NCBI GenBank assembly: GCA_964368645.1
Contig: CAYJBY010000003.1
Coordinates: 62,001 to 126,000, forward strand
From: JAEDHM01 sp964368645
GTDB taxonomy: Bacteria; Bacillota; Clostridia; Christensenellales; CAG-1252
DNA: 64,000 nt
Direction of reading: 5' to 3'
How positions within the stretch are numbered: position 1 is the first letter of the stretch; each line of letters begins with the position of its first letter. A program made the position numbers and the translations under genes. This document shows, in pieces, positions 48,203-56,142 of this stretch. Under the pieces are notes generated by a model. It was given only the letters and a program-made list of their open reading frames with translations. It searched no databases and was not told where the DNA came from.

Positions 48203-49387
48203 TCAGCCTGCAAGCAGAACCTGATAAACGCTCATCAAGAAGCCTGCCGCAACCGCAGAGCCTATAACGCCTGCTACGTTAGGTCCCATAGCGTGCATAA
48301 GCAAGTAGTTGTCGGGATTGGCTCTTTTGCCCTCTACGTGAGCAACTCTCGCCGCCATAGGAACAGCGGAAACGCCTGCCGCACCGATAAGAGGATTGAT
48401 TTTGCCCTTGGTAAGAACGCACATAAGTTTGCCCAGCAGTACGCCGCCCACGGTGGAGAAGCAGAACGCGAACAAGCCCAAGAAAATAATCTTTAAGGTT
48501 TCCACAGAAAGGAAGGTAGCGTAGTACGCCGTAGCTCCTACGGAAATTCCCAAGAACAGCGTTACTATATTCATCAGCGCGTTTTGAGCGGTGTCCGATA
48601 GTCTTTCAGTGACGCCTGTTTCCTTCAGCAGATTACCGAACATCAAGCAACCGAGAAGAGGTGCTACGGAAGGAAGTATCAGACAGGTAATAATCGTAAC
48701 CACGATAGGGAAAATGACCTTTTCTTTTTTGCTGACGGTGCGAAGCTGCTCCATCTTAATCATTCTCTCTTTCTTGGTGGTTAAGGCTCTCATAATAGGG
48801 GGCTGAATCATAGGAATCAACGCCATATAGGAGTATGCCGCAATAGCGATAGGGGCAAGATAGGAGGGCGCAATGCTCTTGGTTAACCAAATAGCCGTAG
48901 GACCGTCCGCTCCGCCGATAATGCCGATTGCCGCCGCCACGTTGTAATCGAAGCCGAAGCAGATTGCAAGCACCAGTGCGCAGTAAATACCGAGCTGTGC
49001 CGCCGCGCCCAAAAGCAGGGAACGGGGGTTAGCTATCATAGGTCCGAAGTCCGTCATCGCTCCTACGCCGATAAAAATGACGCAGGGATACAGACCTGTT
49101 TTAACGCCTATGTAGAGTATATCCAGAATTTCGCCGTGCTGTAGAACGTCCATATAATCTACGCCTGCGGCGTTATTCCAGTATTCGGGGTGGAAGACCT
49201 GCGCGATAGGTAAATTAGTAAGCAACATTCCGAAGGCGATACCGACCAACAACAGCGGCTCGAATTTTTTGACTATACCTAGGTACAAAAGGATACAAGC
49301 AATCAATATCATAACGGCTTGTCCCCAACCAAAATTCGCTACGCCGGAGGTCGTCCATAAATTTTTAAGAACTCCTGCAATATCCAT
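48203..49387 (-). CDS. oadB: Oxaloacetate decarboxylase beta subunit (Na+ pump)
   Basis: 394 residues, polytopic. It carries the family signatures: G-A-M-T-D-F-G-P with the Na+-site Asp (about residue 108), G-G-A-D-G-P-T-A-I (about 158), N-P-L-I-G-A-A-G-V-S-A-V-P-M-A-A-R (about 338) and H-A-M-G-P-N-V-A-G-V-I-G-S (about 372). OadB decarboxylates carboxybiotin and couples it to Na+ export. It is the last gene of the oadA-oadG-biotin carrier-oadB operon. RBS is TAAGGAG, 10 nt after the biotin carrier gene. Beta subunits of glutaconyl-CoA or methylmalonyl-CoA decarboxylases are similar; the oadA-type carboxyltransferase next door favours oxaloacetate. Confidence 0.94.
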   Translation of the reverse strand: MDIAGVLKNLWTTSGVANFGWGQAVMILIACILLYLGIVKKFEPLLLVGIAFGMLLTNLPIAQVFHPEYWNNAAGVDYMDVLQHGEILDILYIGVKTGLYPCVIFIGVGAMTDFGPMIANPRSLLLGAAAQLGIYCALVLAICFGFDYNVAAAIGIIGGADGPTAIWLTKSIAPSYLAPIAIAAYSYMALIPMIQPPIMRALTTKKERMIKMEQLRTVSKKEKVIFPIVVTIITCLILPSVAPLLGCLMFGNLLKETGVTERLSDTAQNALMNIVTLFLGISVGATAYYATFLSVETLKIIFLGLFAFCFSTVGGVLLGKLMCVLTKGKINPLIGAAGVSAVPMAARVAHVEGKRANPDNYLLMHAMGPNVAGVIGSAVAAGFLMSVYQVLLAG

Positions 49388-49397
49388 AAGTCGCTCC

Positions 49398-49787
49398 TTA
49401 TGCCAGCTCGACCAAAACGTCGCCTGCTACGATAGTTTTGCCCTTTTCGGCGCGTACCGCGACAACCTTGCCGCCAAAAGGCGCTGTAATGTCGTTCTCC
49501 ATCTTCATAGCTTCAACTATGGCTATTACGTCGTTCTGCTTAACGGTGTCGCCCACCTTGCATTTCATAGTAACGATTACGCCGCCTAAGGGAGCCGGAA
49601 TCGGCTTGCCTGCGCCGACAGGAGCCGCGGCAACGGGTGCCGCAACTGCGGTCTGCACCGCTGCGGGTGCCGCTACGGGAGCGGCGGCTACGGGTGCTTT
49701 TGCCTCGTATTCGCTAAGCAAAACAGCGTTACCCTGTTCTACTTCTACTTCGTAAACTTTATTCTGAAGGGTTATCTTGTATTTCAT
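49398..49787 (-). CDS. Biotin carboxyl carrier protein of the Na+-pumping decarboxylase
   Basis: 129 residues. A short N-terminal domain (about 1-35) is followed by an Ala/Pro/Val-rich flexible linker (about 30-62) and a biotinyl domain (about 63-129) with the biotinylation motif E-A-M-K-M-E-N, where the Lys takes biotin. In this operon the carrier is encoded separately rather than fused to the alpha subunit, as in methylmalonyl-CoA decarboxylases and many Clostridial OAD systems. It shuttles CO2 from the OadA carboxyltransferase to the OadB membrane site. The RBS (AAGGAG) overlaps the end of oadG, so the two are translationally close. Confidence 0.95.
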   Translation of the reverse strand: MKYKITLQNKVYEVEVEQGNAVLLSEYEAKAPVAAAPVAAPAAVQTAVAAPVAAAPVGAGKPIPAPLGGVIVTMKCKVGDTVKQNDVIAIVEAMKMENDITAPFGGKVVAVRAEKGKTIVAGDVLVELA

Positions 49788-49794
49788 ATCAGCG

Positions 49795-50035
49795 TTACTC
49801 CTTAATCTCTTTTATAGAAATGAATCTCAGCTCGTTTACCGGCGTTTGAAGTGCGTCGGCTACTATTGCCATAAGCATTGCCGCCGTGGCAGGGGGTACG
49901 TCGTGAAGAGCGATATCGCCTGCACTGCCNNNNNNNNNNNNNNNNNNNNNNNNNNNNNNNNNNNNNNNNNNNNNNNNNNNNNNNNNNNNNNNNNNNNNNN
50001 NNNNNNNNNNNNNNNNNNNNNNNNNNNNNATTCAT
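49795..50035 (-). CDS. oadG: OadG-type gamma subunit, interrupted by the assembly gap
   Basis: Only the ends of this gene are visible. The start is ATG at 50035 after an AAGGAG. The C-terminal 44 codons (49929-49798, stop TAA at 49795-49797) encode V-P-P-A-T-A-A-M-L-M-A-I-V-A-D-A-L and a closing L-R-F-I-S-I-K, typical of OadG/sodium-pump decarboxylase gamma C-termini. The start frame and the C-terminal frame do not agree across the 100 Ns, so the gap length is a placeholder. The missing part should hold the single transmembrane helix. The gamma subunit assembles the alpha and beta subunits. Its position between oadA and the biotin carrier gene fits. Confidence 0.75.
49930..50029. other. 100-N scaffold gap
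   Basis: Exactly 100 Ns, the usual placeholder for a gap of unknown size. It lies inside oadG and joins two contigs whose order is supported by the continuous oad operon. Confidence 0.99.
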
Positions 50036-50044
50036 ACAGCCTCC

Positions 50045-51427
50045 TTAGTCCTCAACGGGAGTAATGGTATAGGAAACCTTACGCTCCTCTTTTGCCTTGC
50101 GAGCCTTGAGGAAGGTCTCGGTCTGCTGAGGGAACGCGATATAGGACAGCACGTCTTCCTCGGTCTTAGCCAAGTCGCCTGCCGCCTTCTTACCGTCCTC
50201 GTAACCGTCCTTAAGCAAATCAGCGTAACGGCAGGTCACAGGCTGTTCGTCGCCTAAAGCCTTTTTGAGTAAAGCCTCGTCAACCTCGCCGGGAGCCTTG
50301 CCGTACTCGCCGTGGAGATACGCCTTAACTTCCTTGCTGATGTTCTTGTATCTTTCGCCTAACAGCACGTTGGTAACAGCCTGAACGCCTACCATCTGGC
50401 TCATAGGAGTAACAAGCGGAGGATAACCTAAGTCCTTACGAACCTTAGGAGTCTCGGTCAAAGCCTCGTCAAGTCTGTCCAAAGCGTTCTGCGCCTTAAG
50501 CTGTGCGATAAGGTTGGAAAGCATTCCGCCGGGAATCTTGTAGTTGAGCGCGTTGGCGTCGGTACCCATAACCACGGGGTTAAGACCGCCGTTCTCCAAA
50601 AATTCCGCTCTTACAGGCTTAAAGAAATCGTTGACTTCCTTGAGAATCTTGCTGTCCAGTCCGGTCTCGTAACCGTACTGATTAAAGGTGTAATTAAGGG
50701 TTTCGGTAGCAGGCTGAGAGGTGCCGCCGGAAAAACAGGAGCTTGCGGAGTCGATAACGTCAACGCCTGCTTCAACCGCCTTGATACAAGTCATATAAGC
50801 CAGACCTGTGGTGCAATGGGTGTGAAGTACGACGGGTAAACCTACCTTGTCCTTTAATGCGCTGATTAGGTCGTAAGCCTCCATCGGAGACATAACGCCT
50901 GCCATATCCTTAACGCAGATAGTGGAAACGCCCATCTCCTTCATCTCCTTGCCGACCTTGACGAAAGCGTCTAAGGTATGCACGGGGCTGGTGGTATAGG
51001 AAATCGCGCCCGAAGCGGTTGCGCCCTGCTTGATAGTCTCCTCTACGGCGACCTTGATATTGCGCATATCGTTTAAGGCGTCGAAAATTCTGATAATATC
51101 GATGCCATTCTTAACGGAACACTGAACGAAACGGCGAACTACGTCGTCGGGATAGTGCTTGTAACCCAAAAGGTTCTGACCTCTAAGGAGCATTTGAAGC
51201 TTGGTATTGGGCATAAGAGCACGGATTTTACGCAGTCTTTCCCACGGATCCTCGTCCAAATATCTTAAACAAGAGTCGAAAGTCGCGCCGCCCCAACACT
51301 CTACGGAATAATACCCTGCCTTGTCCATCACGGGAAGTATCTTCTCGAACTTCTCGAAGGGCATACGGGTAGCGATAAGAGATTGGTTGGCATCTCTCAA
51401 AACGGTTTCGGTAAAATTAATCTTCAT
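50045..51427 (-). CDS. oadA: Oxaloacetate decarboxylase alpha subunit (carboxyltransferase)
   Basis: 460 residues from ATG at 51427, which has AAGGAGG in place; a longer frame upstream lacks an RBS. The N-terminal HMGL-like TIM barrel has T-V-L-R-D-A-N-Q-S (about residues 7-15) and E-C-W-G-G-A-T-F-D, followed by H-T-H metal ligands (about 197) and the PYC/OADA domain from about 290. No biotinyl domain is fused; the carrier is a separate gene downstream. It transfers the carboxyl of oxaloacetate to biotin. It is the first gene of the operon, divergent from ilvB. The same fold is used by pyruvate carboxylase subunit B, but the neighbouring OadB and OadG support the decarboxylase. Confidence 0.95.
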   Translation of the reverse strand: MKINFTETVLRDANQSLIATRMPFEKFEKILPVMDKAGYYSVECWGGATFDSCLRYLDEDPWERLRKIRALMPNTKLQMLLRGQNLLGYKHYPDDVVRRFVQCSVKNGIDIIRIFDALNDMRNIKVAVEETIKQGATASGAISYTTSPVHTLDAFVKVGKEMKEMGVSTICVKDMAGVMSPMEAYDLISALKDKVGLPVVLHTHCTTGLAYMTCIKAVEAGVDVIDSASSCFSGGTSQPATETLNYTFNQYGYETGLDSKILKEVNDFFKPVRAEFLENGGLNPVVMGTDANALNYKIPGGMLSNLIAQLKAQNALDRLDEALTETPKVRKDLGYPPLVTPMSQMVGVQAVTNVLLGERYKNISKEVKAYLHGEYGKAPGEVDEALLKKALGDEQPVTCRYADLLKDGYEDGKKAAGDLAKTEEDVLSYIAFPQQTETFLKARKAKEERKVSYTITPVED

Positions 51428-51458
51428 ATAAGCCTCCTTGACGAAAAACGCCTTATAT

Positions 51459-51487
51459 ATGATAACACACCGCATTTCAATATGCAA
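51459..51487 (-). promoter_or_regulatory. Promoter of the oad operon
   Basis: TTGCAT (51482-51487), 17-bp spacer, TATCAT (51459-51464) with an extended -10 TGT. It leaves a 5' leader of about 25 nt with a normal AAGGAGG. Confidence 0.7.
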
Positions 51488-51599
51488 TTAAATATTTCCC
51501 TATGATTTGTTAAAAAATATATTGCGTGCGCCGTGAACGCGGATATGCGACGTAATACGCGAAAAAGCGCGAGAAGTTTCGCCTACAAAGCCAAAATCA

Positions 51600-51628
51600 T
51601 TGCAAAAGAGGTTTTTATGTGGTAAAAT
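51600..51628 (+). promoter_or_regulatory. Promoter of ilvB, predicted leaderless
   Basis: TTGCAA (51600-51605), 17-bp spacer, TAAAAT (51623-51628). The ATG of ilvB begins 8 nt after the -10, and an in-frame TAA lies two codons before the ATG. There is no Shine-Dalgarno at a usable distance. Confidence 0.78.
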
Positions 51629-51636
51629 AATAAATT

Positions 51637-53178
51637 ATGTATAAAGGCAGTGACATCGTTGCGGCTTGCGTTGCCGCCCATAACATTAAGAGAGTGTACG
51701 GTTATCCGGGCAATTACGTTCTGGATATTTTTCATTCTCTTGCGGAAAAGGGCGTGGAACTAATCGTAACCGCAGGCGAACAGGGAGCGATTTTTGCCGC
51801 CGACGGCGAGAGCCGCGTCAGCGGTAGGGCTTCCCTCGTTATTGCGACCTCTGGCCCCGGAGCTACCAATCTGGTTACGGGTATCGCCAACGCTTTTATG
51901 GACTCCGTGCCTATGGTGATTATAACGGGCAACGCTCCGCTTAAAACCCTAGGCGGCGACTGCTTTCAGGAAATCGACAATACGGGTATCACCACCCCGA
52001 TAACCAAGTACAATATGATAGTTAAGTCTCCCGACAAGCTGGCGGAGAGCCTTGACAAGGCGTTTTTTATTGCTGAAAACGGCAGAAAAGGTCCCGTTCT
52101 CGTGGATATTCCCGTGGACGTATCCGCAGGCTTTTGCGAGAGTGCCTACACTCCTGCCGAAATTACGCCGTCAATTCCGAAAACTCCTGATATATCCGAG
52201 CTAAACGCAATCGTTGATTTGATTGACGCGGCGCAAAAACCCATAATCCTCGCAGGAGGGGGCGCAAGCGGTTCCGTTGCATACGTCAACGCCCTTTCGC
52301 TTAAGCTCAATGCCCCGATAGTGACTACGATGATGTCGGTTGCCCTGTTTCCGAAGAACGCAGGGCTGAATTACGGACTGCTTAACGCGCAAAACCGTGA
52401 CGCGGTTGCCGCCTTCAAACAAGCTGATTTGCTTATCGCATTGGGTACGCGGTTCAGCGACCGCACCCTGCGCAAGCTGAAAATCACCTGCCCCGTTATC
52501 CATATAGATTCCGATGAGGCGGAGCTGAACAAAAACGTGAAAGCTACCGTCCTTGCGGCAGATTTAAGTATTACGGTACCCCTTATCACCCGATTGACCG
52601 AGGTCAAGCATAGTAACGTGGAGCTTATTGCAGATTCAAACGCATCTCCTTGTGTGCCGTCCTCGCGCAAGGGCGTATCCCACAACGCGGTTTTCGACGG
52701 CTTGAAAAACAAATTCGGACTGATAGTAACCGACGTAGGCTATCATCAGGTACTAACCGCTTTGGATTTTCCGTTCAGCGGCGAAAAGCTCGTAACCTGC
52801 GGCGGATTTGCGCCTATGGGTTATGCAGTCAGCGGTGCTTTCGGTGCGTATAACGCCGACAAAACCGAGCCGTTGGTTATAATAGGCGACGGGGGCTTAA
52901 CTATGAACTGCTCCGAGCTATACACCGCGGTGGAACGCAAGGTTCCTATGCTGATTATCGTTTTTAACAACCGCTCCCTTAAGCTTGTCGAAATGCAGGA
53001 GGACAAGCTGGCGCATAAGGTTCACGCAGGCACCGTACTGCCCGACCGCGATTATGCCGTGCTTGCCGCCGCTTTCGGAGCAAAGGGCTATACCGCTTAC
53101 GACGATAACGGTTTCCGTACCGCGCTTGCAGACGCGCTTCAAGCGGACGGTGTGAGATTAATCGACTGCAAAATGTAA
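51637..53178 (+). CDS. ilvB: Acetolactate synthase large (catalytic) subunit
   Basis: 513 residues, ThDP-dependent three-domain plan. The N-terminal Pyr domain carries G-Y-P-G-N (about residue 23) and the catalytic Glu in G-E-Q-G-A (about 48); the usual His before Glu is Gly. The segment D-C-F-Q-E-I-D-N-T-G-I-T-T-P-I-T-K is typical of acetohydroxyacid synthases. The PP domain carries G-D-G-G-L...N-N (about 416-443). The protein is about 40-70 residues shorter than usual, mainly at the C-terminus. It condenses two pyruvates, or pyruvate and 2-oxobutyrate. The overlapping order ilvB-ilvN-leuA supports the branched-chain pathway. The start has no RBS and seems leaderless. A related ThDP enzyme is possible but less likely given the ACT-domain partner. 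Confidence 0.88.
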   Translation: MYKGSDIVAACVAAHNIKRVYGYPGNYVLDIFHSLAEKGVELIVTAGEQGAIFAADGESRVSGRASLVIATSGPGATNLVTGIANAFMDSVPMVIITGNAPLKTLGGDCFQEIDNTGITTPITKYNMIVKSPDKLAESLDKAFFIAENGRKGPVLVDIPVDVSAGFCESAYTPAEITPSIPKTPDISELNAIVDLIDAAQKPIILAGGGASGSVAYVNALSLKLNAPIVTTMMSVALFPKNAGLNYGLLNAQNRDAVAAFKQADLLIALGTRFSDRTLRKLKITCPVIHIDSDEAELNKNVKATVLAADLSITVPLITRLTEVKHSNVELIADSNASPCVPSSRKGVSHNAVFDGLKNKFGLIVTDVGYHQVLTALDFPFSGEKLVTCGGFAPMGYAVSGAFGAYNADKTEPLVIIGDGGLTMNCSELYTAVERKVPMLIIVFNNRSLKLVEMQEDKLAHKVHAGTVLPDRDYAVLAAAFGAKGYTAYDDNGFRTALADALQADGVRLIDCKM

Positions 53179-53192
53179 CTATGGAGATAACG

Positions 53193-53714
53193 ATGAATAA
53201 GAATTTGCACATTATATCGCTGTTAGTCAGCAATAATTCGGGCGTACTTGCCAGAATATCAGGTCTGTTCGCAAGAAGAGGCTACAATATAGAGAGCTTA
53301 TCCGTCTGCGCCACCGAGGACGACAGATATTCCCGTATGACAGTCACTGTCAGCGGCGACGACGCGGTGCTTGAACAGCTTATTAAGCAGTTGAAAAAGC
53401 AGGAAGACGTTTGCTATATCTGCGATCTTGGCAAGCAGGACGCCCTCTCACGCGAGCTGCTTTTGATTAAGCTCAAGGTCAGCCCCGAAAAGCGCAATCA
53501 GGTCATTGAGGTTTGCAGTGTTTATAAGGCTAACATAATCGATTTATCCCCTGCCGCTATGGTGCTGGAGCTTACGGGCGAAACCAGCAAAATCGACGGA
53601 TTTATCGACGTTTTAGCGGATTACAACATACTGGAAATGGCTCGCTCAGGAGCTTCCTCTCTTCACAGAGGTAGCGTTATCATCAAAGACTTTTTGAAAG
53701 GTGACAAACAATGA
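53193..53714 (+). CDS. ilvN: Acetolactate synthase small (regulatory) subunit
   Basis: 173 residues from ATG at 53193, which has GGAG 6 nt before it; an ATG at 53181 is in frame but part of that RBS. The N-terminal ACT domain (about residues 3-75) has N-S-G-V-L-A-R-I-S-G-L-F-x-R-R-G-Y-N-I, the valine-sensing signature of IlvN/IlvH, followed by the C-terminal ALS_ss_C domain. It binds the catalytic subunit and gives feedback control by valine. It lies 14 nt after ilvB, and its stop overlaps the leuA start (ATGA). Confidence 0.93.
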   Translation: MNKNLHIISLLVSNNSGVLARISGLFARRGYNIESLSVCATEDDRYSRMTVTVSGDDAVLEQLIKQLKKQEDVCYICDLGKQDALSRELLLIKLKVSPEKRNQVIEVCSVYKANIIDLSPAAMVLELTGETSKIDGFIDVLADYNILEMARSGASSLHRGSVIIKDFLKGDKQ

Positions 53715-55210
53715 ACCATATTAGAATTTTCGACACGACTTTAAGAGACGGCGAACAGGCTCCCGGCTGTTCGATGCACGTCAAGGAAAAGCTGGAAACG
53801 GCGCGTATGTTGTCACAGCTCAACGTGGACGTTATCGAGGCAGGCTTTGCCGCGTCCTCCGATGAGGATTTTAAGGCTGTGCAGGCTATCGCCGCGGAAA
53901 TCAAGAATGCGGAAGTGGCTTCCCTTTGCCGCGCCCTGCAACCTGACATTGACGCAGGCTATAGTGCGGTCAAAAACGCGCAAGCTCCTATGCTTCATAT
54001 CTTTTTAGCAACTTCCCCTATCCATATGCAGTACAAACTGCGTATGACAGAGGACGAGGTATTGGAAAGAATAGCGGCTTCGGTTGCTTACGCCAAGACG
54101 AAAATCGGCAACGTGCAGTTTTCCGCAGAGGACGCTACGCGCAGTAATCTGGATTTTTTGACCAAGGCTCTGTCGGTGGCGGTTAAAAGCGGTGCGAATA
54201 TTATCAACATTGCGGACACCGTGGGCTACAGCACTCCCGAGGAAATCAATTTCATTGTCGAAACTCTGCTGAAACGCGTAGAGGGTATCGAAAAAGTTTG
54301 CTTCGGCATACACTGTCACAACGATTTGGGTATGGCGGTTGCCAACACCCTTTCCGCTATTAAGGCAGGCGCAAGACAAGCCGACTGCACCATTAACGGC
54401 ATCGGCGAACGCTCGGGTAACGCCGCGCTTGAGGAAGTGGTTATGGCGTTAAAGACCAGAGCGGACGTTTACGGCGGAGAATCCCGCGTGGAAACCCGTA
54501 ATATCTATAAGGCGTGTAAGTTGGTATCGGGTATCACGGGTATGCAAATTGCCCCCAACAAGGCGATAGTAGGCGCAAACGCCTTCGCCCACGAAAGCGG
54601 TATTCATCAGCACGGTATCATCAACGAGCGTTCCACCTATGAGATAATCACCCCCTCGGACGTAGGTATTAAGGACAACAGCATTATCCTCGGAAAGCAC
54701 AGCGGCAGGCACGCTTTTTGCGAGTATCTGCACTGGATGGGCTACGAGGTCACACCCGAACAGGAAGAGAAGTTTTTCCAGATGTTCAAGGAATTGGCGG
54801 AAAAGAAAAAGTTTGTTTCCAGTAAGGATATTCAGTCCATTATCGCTCACTCCGATATTTCGCAGATTTTGATGTATCAACTGGTCGATTTCGACATAAA
54901 GTTGGACAAGGAAGGCGGTGCTAATGCAAAAATCACCTTATCCTGCGAGGGCGAAATCAAAAACGGCACTGCAACAGGTAACGGCGCGGTTGACGCGGCT
55001 TTCAAGGCTATCGGCAGTATTTTGGGGAAGGAATTATCCCTGAAAAGCTATTCCTTACAAGCAGTTACCGAGGGCAAGGACGCACTGGGAGAGGCTACCG
55101 TGCGTATTGCCGACCAAGACTACGAGGTTTTGGGAAGAGGCGTCAGCACGGACATTATCGAGGCAAGTATCTTAGCTTACCTTGACGGCGCGAACAAGCT
55201 GACCGACTAA
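53711..55210 (+). CDS. leuA: 2-isopropylmalate synthase
   Basis: 499 residues. The HMGL-like TIM barrel carries F-D-T-T-L-R-D-G-E-Q-A-P-G (about residues 6-18), metal ligands in H-C-H-N-D-L-G-M (about 201) and G-E-R-S-G-N-A (about 236). After about residue 370 comes the LeuA dimer/allosteric domain. It condenses 2-ketoisovalerate with acetyl-CoA, the first committed step of leucine synthesis. The start overlaps the ilvN stop by 4 nt, so translation is coupled. The genes for the remaining steps (ilvC, ilvD, leuB-D) are not here. The F-D-T-T-L-R-D plus the C-terminal domain argue against homocitrate or citramalate synthase, though citramalate synthase cannot be fully excluded. Confidence 0.9.
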   Translation: MNHIRIFDTTLRDGEQAPGCSMHVKEKLETARMLSQLNVDVIEAGFAASSDEDFKAVQAIAAEIKNAEVASLCRALQPDIDAGYSAVKNAQAPMLHIFLATSPIHMQYKLRMTEDEVLERIAASVAYAKTKIGNVQFSAEDATRSNLDFLTKALSVAVKSGANIINIADTVGYSTPEEINFIVETLLKRVEGIEKVCFGIHCHNDLGMAVANTLSAIKAGARQADCTINGIGERSGNAALEEVVMALKTRADVYGGESRVETRNIYKACKLVSGITGMQIAPNKAIVGANAFAHESGIHQHGIINERSTYEIITPSDVGIKDNSIILGKHSGRHAFCEYLHWMGYEVTPEQEEKFFQMFKELAEKKKFVSSKDIQSIIAHSDISQILMYQLVDFDIKLDKEGGANAKITLSCEGEIKNGTATGNGAVDAAFKAIGSILGKELSLKSYSLQAVTEGKDALGEATVRIADQDYEVLGRGVSTDIIEASILAYLDGANKLTD

Positions 55211-55211
55211 G

Positions 55212-55343
55212 CTATAGCCGTTGTAAATAGCGTTTGAGGATAAAAACGGTACTTCCGTTAAAGTAATCCTCGCACAGCGGAACACGGATATTGGCGAATC
55301 CCATACGGCAAGCCATTAGCGTTGGTTCGCAGATAAAAATCAA
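55212..55343 (-). pseudogene. Possible gene remnant (about 43 codons)
   Basis: On the minus strand, a coherent frame from a TTG at 55343 (or ATG at 55316) to TAG at 55212 gives protein-like sequence (E-P-T-L-M-A-C-R-M-G-F-A-N-I-R-V-P). It is bounded upstream by a stop, with no RBS or promoter. It may be the 3' end of a decayed gene lying against leuA. The family is not recognised and it may be chance. Confidence 0.25.
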
Positions 55344-55426
55344 TTTTAATTTCTAATACAAACTCGGTTTTAAGCATTTTAACTAACTGATAAAACCTTG
55401 TTCTTAGGGTTAATATTTACGAACAC

Positions 55427-55460
55427 AAAAAGGTACTTACCGATTGGCAAGTACCTTTTT
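55427..55460 (+). terminator. Intrinsic terminator after leuA
   Basis: A perfect 12-bp stem (AAAAAGGTACTT / AAGTACCTTTTT, 10-nt loop) with T-runs on both strands, so it may work in both directions. It lies 217 nt after the leuA stop. Confidence 0.85.
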
Positions 55461-55895
55461 ATTGCGAATACCGCATTGATTTTGCAAAGTATATTAGGTG
55501 TATATTCGCTGTATTATCCGCAAACGTATTGCTTGTATATTCGCTGTATAAATCGCGCTGAACTTGTAATCAGCCATACAGCCGTTACGAGCTTAATTTT
55601 GGCTATAAACGCATCGAGATTTTATTCGCTGTGTTATACTTTCGTTATAAAACCGCTAAACTACAGCTTTTCTTATTAAGCACGTTTGCTTTTGTTATAA
55701 AACCACGTTGGGATACAATTCTTTTTAAGTACGTCTGCGCCCGTTGCTTTATCGCGCCAAGCTTGAACTTAGCGGCAATTCTCGCAAAAACCTACGCACC
55801 GTATCGCGCGGTAACATACTTGCGTTTTTCTATAAGACGGCGCAAAGTATAACCGATACGGGCAAATAGACAAATTATCGGGTGAGAAAAAAGTA
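55461..55895. other. Gene-free region with short direct repeats
   Basis: The 435 nt between the leuA terminator and the acyl carrier gene hold no convincing gene. An exact 16-bp direct repeat (TGTATATTCGCTGTAT) occurs at 55499-55514 and 55534-55549, with a degenerate third copy near 55621-55635. A shorter repeat GTTATAAAACC occurs near 55644 and 55694. It could be a remnant of a mobile or regulatory element. Confidence 0.5.
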
Positions 55896-56126
55896 TTATT
55901 TCACCACGTTGGCAAGATACGCCACTATGTCGCCTACCGTCTTGACCTCTGCCACAGCGTCGTCGTCCACCTGAATGTTGAACGCCTCTTCAAAATCCAT
56001 TATCAGCTCCACCAGCTCGATGGACTGAACCTTAAGGTCGGACTTAAACTCCATCTCAAGGGTAATATCCCCTGCGTTGAGATCAAGTCTTTTTGCGATT
56101 ATTTCCTTAACCTTAGTCTCCAACAT
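55896..56126 (-). CDS. Acyl/peptidyl carrier protein
   Basis: 76 residues from ATG at 56126 (GGAGG directly upstream; an in-frame TTG at 56138 is part of the RBS region). It has the four-helix carrier fold pattern with L-x-x-K-V-K-E-I-I at the start. Ser35, in Q34-S35-I36-E-L-V-E-L, is the predicted phosphopantetheine site; the usual D-S-L is replaced by Q-S-I. It is the last gene of the unit and follows the phosphopantetheinyl transferase gene by 16 nt, which suggests a dedicated carrier-activator pair. Its synthetic partner (fatty acid, D-Ala ligation or other) is not in the window. Confidence 0.9.
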   Translation of the reverse strand: MLETKVKEIIAKRLDLNAGDITLEMEFKSDLKVQSIELVELIMDFEEAFNIQVDDDAVAEVKTVGDIVAYLANVVK

Positions 56127-56142
56127 AATAACCTCCAAAATG

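Noticed and set aside
49802..50035. Minus-strand frame from ATG 50035 to TAA 49802 across the gap
   Set aside because: The residues after the gap do not match OadG; the matching C-terminus is in a different frame, ending at 49795.
49777..50064. Plus-strand frame crossing the N gap
   Set aside because: It reads through undefined bases and opposite to the oad operon; not a gene.
51428..51487. Longer N-terminus for oadA starting at 51487
   Set aside because: The extension runs over the predicted promoter, has no RBS and is not in the family; AAGGAGG precedes the ATG at 51427.
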